Shown piece after piece: positions 7,792 to 19,900 of a DNA stretch of 64,000 nucleotides (positions within the stretch are counted from its first letter, which is position 1; each line of letters begins with the position of its first letter). Position numbers and translations under genes: made by a program. The notes beneath the pieces were generated by a model. It worked only from the letters and a program-made list of their open reading frames with translations. It searched no databases and had not been told where the DNA came from. This DNA comes from Anaeromicropila populeti (GTDB taxonomy: Bacteria; Bacillota; Clostridia; Lachnospirales; Lachnospiraceae), in assembly GCF_900112775.1 (NCBI RefSeq), contig NZ_FOYZ01000016.1, positions 24,769 through 88,768 on the forward strand. The letters run 5' to 3'.

Positions 7792-10700
7792 ATGATAATA
7801 AAAAGATTAGAACTTACGGAAGTTCAAAAGGGGATCTATTTTGACTGTCAGGTAGATGCTCCCATTTCTTATAACATATCTGCAGCAATCTATATGGAAG
7901 ATTTAAACGAAACATACTTTGAAAATGCTGTCAGTCTTGTAATACATGAGCAGGAGGCATTGAGGAGCTGTCTGGAAATTTCAGGTGATATGCCTGTTAT
8001 CGTCATTCAGGATCAAATTAATTTTTACATTGAAAAAGAGGATTTATCGGGTAATCCTGAAGTGACCAGAGAAGAACAGAATCAAATTGTTGAGAAAACA
8101 ATAGAAAAACCTTTTGATTTACATAAGGCACCATTATTTCGGATTAAGTTAGTTAAAATAGAAGAAAAAAAGCATTTGTGTATCATTTGTATTCATCATA
8201 TCATTTGCGATGGTTTATCACTGGAAATTTTTAAAAACAGGTTATTAGACTATTATAATACATGTATATCGGGTGATATTATTGAACTCAAGCAAAATGC
8301 TAATTTTGCATCTTTTATTGAAAAGGAAAACAAAAAACTTGCAACGGGAAAATATGAAAAACAAAAACAGTTTTGGCTGGAAAAGATGAAAGGTGCAGAA
8401 GCACTGTCCCTTACAGCAGATTTTGTGTCAGCTCAAAGTGGTAGTATACTGGGAAAAGAAAAGCGGTTTGAAATACCAAAAGATTTAATGAAAAATATTA
8501 CAGACGTTTCTATGGAGCAGGAAGTTACGGTTTTTATGTTTTTCTTAGGAGCTTTTCAAATATTGATGAATCGATATACACGACAAGAGGATATTATTAT
8601 TTCATCACCGTTTACCTATCGGCCTGGATTTGATTTGGAAGATACAATAGGGTGTTTTATTTACACATTGCCAATACGATTACATATTGATGAGAATACT
8701 GGTTTTTCTACAATTCTAGAAAAGGTTTCAAAAGAATTTATTGAGGCATATAAGCATATTGGATACCCCAACAATTTAATTATGAGAGACAGCTCTTTAG
8801 TACCAGTACCAGGAACACCTTCCGTTTTTGACTATTCTTTTGTGTATGATGTGTATGAAAACAGTTCAGAATATCAATTAAAGACAACAGTGGCAGAGCA
8901 GGATTGTGTTACATTTCCAGGCAATATGATGGTTATTTTAAATAAAACACCAGAAAAAGATTATATAAAAATTCAGTATAAACCAGATGTATTTTCAGAA
9001 GATACTATTGATTATATGGGAAAAAGATTTTTAAAACTGCTAAACTGTTTTGTTGAAGATGTTAACGTAAAAATAAGCGATATTAATTTGCTTACAGAGA
9101 ATGAGGAAACATTAATTTTAGAGAATTTTAATCAATCGTCCTTTATTCCTTATCAGCCCCAGTCTATTGTGGAGATATTTCATCAAAAGGTGGCAGAGCA
9201 TCCAGAAAGAACAGCATTAATTTACAAGGAACAGACAGAAACCTATGCTTCTGTAAATGCAAAAGCAAATCAGCTGGCTCAACAGATTATAAAGCGTCGT
9301 AAAACACCAAATGAGGCAGTTGGAATTCAGCTGGAACGTTCTCCTTATCTGGTAATAAGTTTATTGGCAGTATTAAAGGCGGGATGTGCATATGTGCCAA
9401 TAGATCCTGGTTATCCTGCCGGAAGAAAAGAATTTATTTTTGAGGATGCTTTCATTTCTATTTTTATTACAACAAAGGATTTGCCATATGATGAAAATTG
9501 GAAGCTGGAATTTTTATTTGCCGATGAACCAGAAACTTATAATGGAAACAATGAAAATCCAGAAGAAAAACTGGATCCATATAGTCTGGCTTACATAGAA
9601 TATACCTCAGGTTCAACAGGGACACCAAAGGGTGTCATGATAGAAAATCACAGTGTTGTAAATACATTAATGGATTTAGAAAGACGTTTTCCATTAATGG
9701 AACAGGATGTCTATCTGCTAAAAACAGCATATACATTTGACGTTTCAGTAACGGAACTATTTGGCTGGTTTATGGGAGAAGGAGCACTGTTCATTTTAGA
9801 GCAGGGCGGTGAAAAAAATCCAGAATTAATTATAGATGAGATTGAAAGGAATCAGGTGACGCATATTAATTTTGTGCCATCAATGTTCCGCTTATTTTTA
9901 GATTCACTGGATAATCAAGAAAGAATAAACAAATTAAATTCATTAAAGTGGATCTTTATAGGAGGAGAAGCAGTAACTCCTGATATTGTACATAAATTTT
10001 ATGCGTTACATACAAATATAAAACTGGAAAATGTGTATGGTCCAACAGAATGTACCATTTGGGCATCACATTATTCTATTAAAAGCGAAAATAGTAAAAA
10101 TAATATTCCAATTGGAAAACCATTAAATGAAATCCGCTGGTATGTGGTTGGAGAACAGAATCAATTACAGCCTATAGGTATTCCAGGTGAGCTTTGCTTA
10201 AGCGGTGCAGGTTTAGCAAGAGGATATTTAAATCGAGAAGAGTTAACAAAAGAAAAATTTATTCAAAATCCATTTTACAGAGAGGGAAAAGATCCTAAAC
10301 ATTTCAAATGGATGTACCGGACAGGGGATCTTGCCAGATGGCTTCCAGATGGAACTATTGATTTTTTAGGAAGAATTGATTTTCAGGTGAAAATTCGTGG
10401 AGTCCGTTTGGAATTAGGGGAAATAGAAAATGCATTAACAGAGTATGAAGGAATTTTGCAAAGTGTTGTTGTCGTAAAAGAGGCTGTTGATAATGCAGCA
10501 GTTTTATGTGCTTACTATATGGCAGATAAAGAAATTTCTCCTTCATTGCTTCGGGAACACTTGCGAAAAGAATTGCCTTCTTATATGATACCATCCTTTT
10601 TTGTGTATAGAAAGGAATTACCATGTATTACAAGTGGTAAAGTAGATAGAAAAGCACTTATGGCAGATAAAGAGTATCGAAATCAGGAAACTTCTGAAAA

Positions 10701-10970
10701 GGGCGTAGAACCAGTCACAGAACTTGAAATTAAAATTGCGGCTGTATGGAAGGAAGTGTTGTCTGTCCAGGAAGTAGGGATAGATGATAATTTTTTTGAT
10801 ATAGGTGGTCATTCGCTGGCACTAATTCAGCTGCACAACAAACTAAAGAAAGCAATAAACAAAGACTTTTCCATTACAATTTTATTTCAAATGCCTACGG
10901 TACGGCTGCTGGCTAAATATTTTACTAGTGATAATGATGAACAAAAAGAAAAGCAGATCAAGAAGGTAAA
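7792..10970 (+). other. Segment 1: C1-A1-PCP1
   Basis: C1 spans roughly residues 3-430 and has the canonical HHIICDG at 135-141, so it should be active and accepts an acyl or peptidyl donor. A1 spans about 450-955, with the AMP-loop TSGSTGTPKG and the terminal catalytic Lys in SGKVDRKAL. Reading the ten pocket positions by hand against GrsA gives D-V-T-N-F-G-V-I-W-K. I cannot match that to a known amino acid and leave the substrate open. PCP1 carries DIGGHSL with S1008. Confidence 0.85.
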
Positions 10971-13900
10971 AGAGAAAAAAAGTATAGGACGTCAGGATAT
11001 TGCTATTATTGGAATGTCTGTAAAAGTACCAGGAGCACAGAACATTCAAGAGTTTTGGGAGGTTTTGAGGCAGGAAAAAGAATGCATTCATTTTTATAAA
11101 GATGAAGAATTAGAAAAATTAGGCGTAAGTGAGGAATTACTAAATTCTTCAAATTATGTAAAAGCCAAAGGCCGTGTAGATGAAATTGAGTATTTTGATC
11201 CAGGCTTTTTTGAATATACACCAGGAGAAGTTCGGATGATGTCACCACAGCTTCGCCTGCTCTATAAAGGAGCCTGGGAAGCGTTAGAGGATGCTGGTTA
11301 TTATCCAGGATCAACTGACGATAAAATAGGGATTTTTATTGGTGGTTCTGATGATTTTGAGTGGTATAGAAAAGTTTTATTTGGAAATAGTGGGTATAGT
11401 GACAAGTATCAGGCATTTACCTTTAGTACTAATCATTTTCTGGCATCAAGGTTAGCATATAAATTAAATATTAAGGGACCGGTTTTTTCAGCACTTACTG
11501 GATGTTCTACTACGTTAGTTACACCACATTTGTCCTGCCAGTCTTTAATGCTTGGGGAGTGTGATTTGGCAATTGCAGGAGGGGTTACCGTTGAATTACC
11601 CAATGAAGGAGGTTATTTTTATGAAGAGGGTATGATGTTCTCTCCAGACGGACATTGCCGCCCATTTGATGCTGATGCAAAAGGAACGGTATTTTCAAAT
11701 GGTATGGGTCTTGTAGTAATGAAACGATATGAGGATGCTCTCCGAGATGGTGATCATATTTATGCAGTAATTAAAGGATCTGCAATTAACAATGATGGAA
11801 ATCAAAAAATTGGATTTGCAGCACCAAGTGTAAATGGACAGGCAGAGGCTATTAAGGAGGCATATCGTGTTGCTGATGTGGATCCAGAAACAGTCAGTTA
11901 TATAGAAGCGCATGGTACAGGTACCTTATTGGGAGATCCAATCGAAGTAGAATCTTTGACTACAGCATTTTCTACAGACAAAACACAATATTGTGTATTA
12001 GGCTCTGTAAAAGGAAATATTGGACATACTGATACAGCTGCTGGTGTAGTAGGACTGGCTAAGGTTGCACTGAGTTTACATCACAAGTTTTTGCCGGGAA
12101 CTGTAAATTACAACAATCCAAATCCTAAAGTTGATTTTTTAAAAACACCATTTTTAGTCAAAGCTCATGGTGAGGAATGGAAGGAATCTGTAACAAAGAG
12201 TGGAGTATTACGGGCAGGTATTAATTCCTTTGGTGTCGGAGGAACCAATGCCCATATGATTTTAGAAGCACCTTCTCAGATTAGAGAAAGCAGCCCTTGT
12301 GATGATATAAATCTGCTGACCTTTTCAGCGAAAAGTCCCGCCGCATTGTTAGAAACATCAAGAAATATAATGCATTATATTATAAATCATCCTGAAATAA
12401 ATGTATCAGACGCAGCATGGACACTGGAGGCGGGCAGAAAGGATTTTCCTTTTCGAAAAGTTTTTGTATTGTGTAAGGAAGAGATATCTGATATAGAAAC
12501 GGTTCTTTCACGTTTTGAAGACGCCTCCTATTATGAGGTGAAGAAGACGCCAGAAAAAGTATACTTTATGTTTCCAGGACAAGGAAGCCAGTATCAAGGA
12601 ATGGGAAAAGATTTGCTACGGCAGGCAGAAAAAAGAGGAATTTCAAAAATTTTTGCAAAGTACATAGAGCAAGTATTTGCAGCACTAGGAGAAGAACGAG
12701 AAGAGTTTGAAGAGGTAATATATGGAGAAACGGAACCATTAAAGATTAACCAGACAAAATATAGCCAGATGGCTCTTTTTGCTACAGAATATGCTTTAGC
12801 AAAAAGTTTAATGGATATTGGAATACAGCCAGATGGTTTTATTGGACATAGTATTGGTGAGGTTACAGCAGCAGCGGCAGCTGGTGTGTGGAAGCTAGAG
12901 GATGCAGTAAAAATAGTAAAAGCCCGTGGAGACTTTATGCAGATGCAAAAGCCAGGTGTAATGTTGGCAGTTATGGCAAATGCAGAAGAGATTAAAAAGG
13001 AGCTTGGTGAAGAGGTATGGCTTTCCTTACGAAATACCACAAATAATTGTGTTGTTGGAGGAAGTGAATGGGGGATTGAGAAATTTCAAAAAAGAGCAGA
13101 ACAGCATGGATGGAAAACAATAAGGGTAAAAACATCTCATGCATTCCACACTCCAATGATGGAAGAGGCTGCTGAGGCATTTGAAAAATACCTGGAGCAA
13201 TTTGAAATGCAGGAACCTTTCATCCCAATTGTATCAAATGCAAGTGGGACATGGGTTTCAAAAGGTGAAATGACAGTTCCACAGTATTGGGCCAATCATA
13301 TTATGAAAACTGTAAATTTTGAAAAGAACTTGGAAGAAATGTTGCATTTACAGAATGCAGTTTTTATTGAAACAGGAGCAGGCCGTACTTTAAGTTCATT
13401 TGCTATGCAGCATAGCTCGCGAAAACAGGAACAGCATTTTATAAATCTGCTTCGCCATCCAAGAGAAACAGAACAAGATATTTCTTATATTAATAATAAA
13501 TTGGGACAGCTTTGGTGCAGAGGTGTTGACATTGACTGGACAGCGTTGCAAGCAGGCGCAGTACGTAACAGGATTTCACTTCCAGCCTATGTATTTGAGA
13601 AAGAGTATTTTCCAGTAGATATCAGGCCTGAATCAAAATTAAAATCAAGTACAGAAACCTGCAAGGCTATGTCAGATGAAAATACTGAGAATGTGTTAAA
13701 ACCAGAGGTGGTTTTCAATAGAGAGGAAATGGATAAGCTGGTTTTGGATGCCTATCAGACTGTTTTTGGTTTTGACACAATCCAGGTGGATCAGGATTTC
13801 TTTGAACTGGGAGGAGATTCTTTAAAAGCAGTTAGTCTTTCTAATGCAGTTAAAAATGTGGCTGGAATAAAGGTTGATATTTCACAGTTATTTCAATATG

Positions 13901-16900
13901 CTACACCAAAAAAACTGGCTGCTTATTTAAAACAAACTGTGACGGAGTTAAAAAAAGACATTGGAATTCAGCCTGTTCAGAAACAGGAATACTATCCTCT
14001 TTCTTCAGCGCAAAGCCGTATGTTTGCCTTGTATTTACTAGATAAAAAAACAGTTTCCTATAACCTTCCTTCTGCAACTCGGATTCAGGGACAGTTGGAT
14101 TTGAAAAGAATGGAAAAAGCAGTAGAGAAACTGATTCTGCGCCATGAATCTTTGAGAACATCCTTTGTTCTGAGAGAAAATCAGCCAGTACAAGTGGTAC
14201 ATGAAACGGTTCCTCTTCCAGTAGAGTATTGTGAAGCAAAAGGAGCAGAAAAAGAAGAAATTGATCAGTTGATTCATAAGTTTGTAAAACCATTTGAGTT
14301 GGATAAAGCACCTCTATTCCGGGTAAGCGTTGTTAAAATAAAAGAAAATGAAAGTATGCTTTTGTTTGATCTTCATCATATTATTGCAGATGGTACATCA
14401 GTAGAAATTATTACAAAGGATTTTAATCAGTTATATTTTGGAGAAATAGAAAAGTCAGGTATTCAATATAAAGATTTTGCAGTATGGCAGAATAAAGTTT
14501 TAAAATCGGAAGAAATGAAAAAAGAAAAAGATTTCTGGCTGGAGTATTTGGGGGATGATCTGCCAGTTTTACAGCTGCCAACAGACTTTCCGCGCCCACA
14601 TGTAAAAAGTTTTGAAGGAAACAGAATTCATTTTTCACTGGATAAAAAATTGACCAGTAGGTTATTTACATTGTCACATGAGGCAGGAGTTACTATGTTT
14701 ATGACTATGCTTAGTTGTTGGAATATATTACTGGCAAGATATGCAGGCCAGGAAGATATTATAGTAGGAACCTCTGTAGCTGGCAGAACACAGGAAGAAA
14801 TAAAAGAAACCGTAGGCATGTTTGTAAATATGCTGGCTATGAGAAACAAGCCTCAAAATACAATTACCTTTAAGGATTTCTTACAGTCAGTAAAACAAAA
14901 TGCTTTGCAGGCTTTTGAACATCAAAATTATCAATTTGATGAATTGGTAGAACAATTAAATCTCAAGCGTGAATTAAATCGAAATCCATTATTTGATGTA
15001 TGTTTTGATTATCAGAATATGCAGTTTTATGACTTAGAAGTAGAAGGAATCCGTTTTATTCCTTATGAATTAGAAACCCATACCGCTACCTATGATCTTC
15101 TGCTGACTTGTCAGGAAAACAAAGAAGAAGAAAAAATAGAAGGGTTTTTAGAATATTCTACCATGCTGTACAAGCAAGAAACAATAGAACGGATGCTGGA
15201 GCATTTTTTGGCTGTTTTGGAAAGTATTACATCCAATCAAGATATTATGCTGCAAGATATTCATATGGTTTCTCAAAAAGAAGCCCAGCGTCTGATAAAT
15301 GATTTCAATCAGACAAAGCTAGATTTAAAAGAAAATTATCTGATACAGGAATTGTTGGAGCAAAATGCAGAGAATATACCTCATAAAATAGCATTAATAA
15401 CAGCAAACGGAAAGAAATTCACATATGCAGATATAAACCAAAGAGCTAATGTACTGGCTTGGAAGTTAATTGAACTTGGAGTAAAAAAGGATGTGCCTGT
15501 TGGAATAATACCATGCAGAAATGAAAATTTAATAATTTCACTGTTTGGTGTACTAAAAGCAGGAGGTGCTTATGTTCCAATTGACCCAGGTTTTCCAGAA
15601 GAACGAATTTCCTACATGCTAGAAGAAAGTGGAGCCCAAATTGTAGTATGTCCAAAAGAATATGAAAGCAAAATAAAATCAAATTATACACTGCTGGACA
15701 TTAGTGATTTACAAGAGAGCAGCAATAGTAATAAAAATCCTGTTAACTCCACAACAAAAGATGGTCTTGCTAATATTATTTTTACATCTGGGTCTACTGG
15801 AAAGCCAAAAGGAGTAATGTTACAGCAAAATTCTATTTTAAACTTTATTGCAGATATTAAAAATAGAAAACTATTTGAAACAGAGCATGACAGGATAATT
15901 AGTGTTACAACACTTTCCTTTGATATTTTTGGATTTGAATCTCTTGTTCCTTTATGTACTGGCAATTCAATTTATTTGGCAAATGAAAAAGAACAATTAG
16001 ATCCAGCACTGGCTGCACAGAAAATTTTGGAGCACAAAGCAACGCATATATTAAGTACTGTTTCACGTATAAAGGCATTTGTAGAGAATCCAGATTTTGA
16101 ACAGGCATTGAAACAGCTTACTTGTATTTTAAGTGGTGGAGAGAATTTTTCTCTGGCATTACTAAAGGATTTGCAAAAACGTTCTAATGCAAAGATTTTT
16201 AATATGTATGGACCTACAGAAACAACTATCTGGTCTACTACAAAGGAACTTACCAATGAGAATAAAGTTAATATTGGTACACCAATTGCAAATACACAGG
16301 TATTTGTATTAAATTCAGGTGGTAAGTTACAGCCAACAGGAGTTTTTGGAGAATTGTGCATCGGTGGACAAGGTCTTGCAAGGGGTTACTTAAATAATGA
16401 AGAAGAGACAAAAAAGAAATTTGTTTTTTCAGAAGTGACAAACACTGTAATTTATAAAACGGGAGATAGGGCAAGAATTCTTGCTAGTGGGGAAATTGAA
16501 TTATTAGGAAGACTGGATTCGCAAATTAAAATACGTGGGTATCGAATCGAACTAAGCGAAATTGAAAAAACAGTTTTACTGCATGAAAAAATAAAAGAGG
16601 CAGTGGTTCTTCCTTTTGAGGATAAAAATAATAATAAGCAGCTTGTAGTATATTACTGTGTGAAAGATTTAGAACAGCAGGACAGCAGCTGGCTGAAGAA
16701 GTGGTTACAAGAGCGTCTGCCTCATTATATGATTCCTTCCTATTTTATAAAGCTGGAAACTATGCCAACTTTACTTAATGGAAAAATTAATAAAAGAGCA
16801 CTTCCTATTCCACAGGCAGAGGAACGTACAAATCATATACCGGTGTTACAGCCTGCAAATCAATTAGAAAAGTCCTTGCTGGAAATCTGGAGCGATGTGT

Positions 16901-19900
16901 TAGGTAGTTCACAAATTAGTATACGAGATAACTTTTTTGATATTGGCGGAAATTCTTTAGGATTAATACTAGTAAATAACAGAATAAATTCATTAATTGG
17001 ACAGTCCGTTCCATTAGTACAGTTATTTGAAAATCCAACAATTGAATCTTTGGTAAAAAGCTTAAAGAGTCAGAATATTCTGTTGGAAGAGCAGCTGGAA
17101 AATGTACAGGAACATAATGTAGAAAAGGTAAAAGATATTGCAGTAATTGGTTTGGCATGTCATTTTCCTGGCGCAGAAAATGTAAAAGATTTTTGGGGTA
17201 ATCTGGTGTCTGGCGTAGAATCTATTGCTGAAATTACAGAGGAAGAATTAATACAGGCAGGAGTTGATAAAAAAATATTTTCAAGCTCAAATTATGTCAG
17301 GGCAAAAGGGGTATTAGAAAATGCAGAGTATTTTGATTCTGAATTTTTTGATTATCCATATCAGGAGTCTAATCGAATGGATCCACAAATCCGAATACTG
17401 CATCAGTGTGTCTGGAAGGTGTTAGAGGACGGAGGTTATGATTCTTTTCGTTATAATGGAAAAATTGGATTATTTGCAGGAAGTGGTTCTAATGTTTCGT
17501 GGATGGTTCAGTTTATTGGACAACAAAAAGATATACTAAATGCTTTTGAAGTAATGACATTAAATGAAAAAGATTTTATTACAACGAAAATATCTTATAA
17601 GCTTAATTTAAAAGGACCAAGTATGAATGTGCAGACAGCTTGCTCTACTTCCTTAGTAGCCGTTCATGAGGCGGTGAAATCGTTGCAAGATGGAGAATCT
17701 GATATGGCAGTAGCAGGAGGTGTGTCAATTTCCTATCCACGAAAAGAAGGATATTTATGGCACGAGGGAATGATCTTTTCAAAAGATGGTCATTGCAGAC
17801 CTTTTGCAGAGGATGCAACAGGTACGGTTTCAGGTAATGGTTGTGGTGTCGTACTGCTTAAACCATTGGAAAAGGCTTTACAGGATGGAGATAATATTTA
17901 TGCGGTAATTAAAGGTTCTGCAATTAATAATGATGGAATTGATAAAATTGGATATACAGCACCAAGTGTATCTGGTCAGAGAAAGGTTATAGAAGAGGCA
18001 ATGGGAAAGGCTGGTGTACAGCCAGAAGAAATCCATTATTTAGAGGCACATGGAACAGGTACCAAATTAGGAGATCCTATTGAAATAGAAGCTTTACAGC
18101 AGGCTTGGAAAACAAAACAAAAGAGATATTGTGCTATTGGATCTGTAAAAGCCAACATAGGTCATTTAGATGCTGCATCTGGTATAGCAGGCTTTATAAA
18201 AGCGGTACTGGTATTACATAACAAGAAAATTCCACCATTAATTAATTATGGAAAAGCAAATTCTTCCATTAATTTCGAACATAGTCCATTTTATATTACC
18301 ACTGAAGCGAAGGACTTAATTCATATAAAAGAACCGTTAAGAGCAGGGGTAAGTTCCTTTGGTATTGGTGGCACAAATGCACACATTATATTAGAAGAAG
18401 CACCAGCTGCAAAGCAAAAATCAGTATGTGAAAAAGTAAATTTGTTACTATTTTCTGGGAAAAGCAAAACAAGTGTTATAAATACCAGTGAGGAAGTGCT
18501 TGCTTATTTAGAGCAAAATCCAGATATAAATATTTCTGATGCAGCATGGACTTTGCAAGAAGGACGAAAACATTTTCCAGTTAGAAAAGCGTTACTGGTG
18601 AAGGAAACAACAAATATTAAGTCTGCTATTCATCAGTTTAGATTAAGCGATTGCCAACAAGTCAGTGATATGAAAAAACCAGTAATTTATAGTTTTGCTG
18701 CAAAGAATTTTTGTCAAGGAATGGGACAAAATTTATATATAAAAGCAGGAGAAAGTACTCTGGCAAATCGGTTTAAAATAAATATGGATTTGGTATGCTC
18801 TGTTATGGAAGAAGCAGGTTACCCTAATGGGGTGCAGCACCTGTTAGAAAAGCAGAGCCAAGAAGGAAACAATCGGATAGACAGCCAGTTAAGTGTCTTT
18901 GCAGTTTCTTATTCTATGGCAAACGTATTTGGAGAAATTGGAATTTGTCCAGATGGATTAGTGGGAGATGAAATTGGAAAAATAACGGCTTATGTTTTGT
19001 CTGGTACGCTTACCGTAACAGATGCAGTTGATATGATAATGAAAGGTAATGCAATAGAAGATTACCCATTGCATCAAGAAAAGATACCAATTTTATCTGG
19101 TATATATGAAAATGCCATTGTCATAGAGATGCCATGTCTACAGGCAGATATTGATGACGAATTAGCAAGTTTATATCAGATAACAGCTGATTTGTGGTGT
19201 CAAGGAGTTGACATTGACTGGAAAGCAGTAAAAGGTAATGGAGTGAGAAAGAGAATATCCTTACCAACTTATGTATTTGATAAAAAATACCATAACAGTG
19301 ATGCATCACTGAAGCATTTTGAACAGCAGAATATTGAAAAAATACAGAATAAAAAGATTTCTGTAAAAAAAGACAAAGGGTATGTAGGCAGCCGCTTGGA
19401 GATAATATGGAAAGAACTATTAGGCTGTGAAGAGGTATCAATAAAGGATGACTTTTTCAATTTGGGAGGAGACTCTCTAACCGCAATTAAGCTTGCCTCT
19501 TATATTCAAAGTGAATTTCAGGTAGAAATGCCTATAGCAGAAATATTTAGCTGTGCTTTACTAGGTAAAATGACAGATTGGATTTATCAGCATATTTCCA
19601 ATGAAATGCCACAGTCTGATGCAGAGAATATTATAAATCCAATAGAGAAAAGAGAATATTATGAAGTATCTTCCTCACAAAAACGAATGTATGCTGTAAA
19701 TAAAATGATTGGAGATTCAATAGCTTATAATCTTGGTTCTGTTTATATGGTGGAAGGTGTAATAGATAAGGACAAATTGACCAACGTATTTGATGCATTG
19801 GTACAAAGACATGAATCCTTCCGAACTAGTTTTCATATGAAAGAGGGAGAGGTTATTCAAATAATTCAAGAACAGATTCCATCTGTTGTAGAGTTTGGAA

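Noticed and set aside
12594..13040. 148-aa minus-strand open frame inside the AT1-coding region
   Set aside because: A shadow of the megasynthetase frame; low-complexity Ser/Ala/Ile content and no ribosome site. Similar antisense frames throughout 7.8-28 kb were dismissed for the same reason.
13901..14311. 136-aa minus-strand open frame over ACP1-C2
   Set aside because: Opposite strand of conserved C-domain code; Leu/Phe-rich composition typical of antisense shadows.
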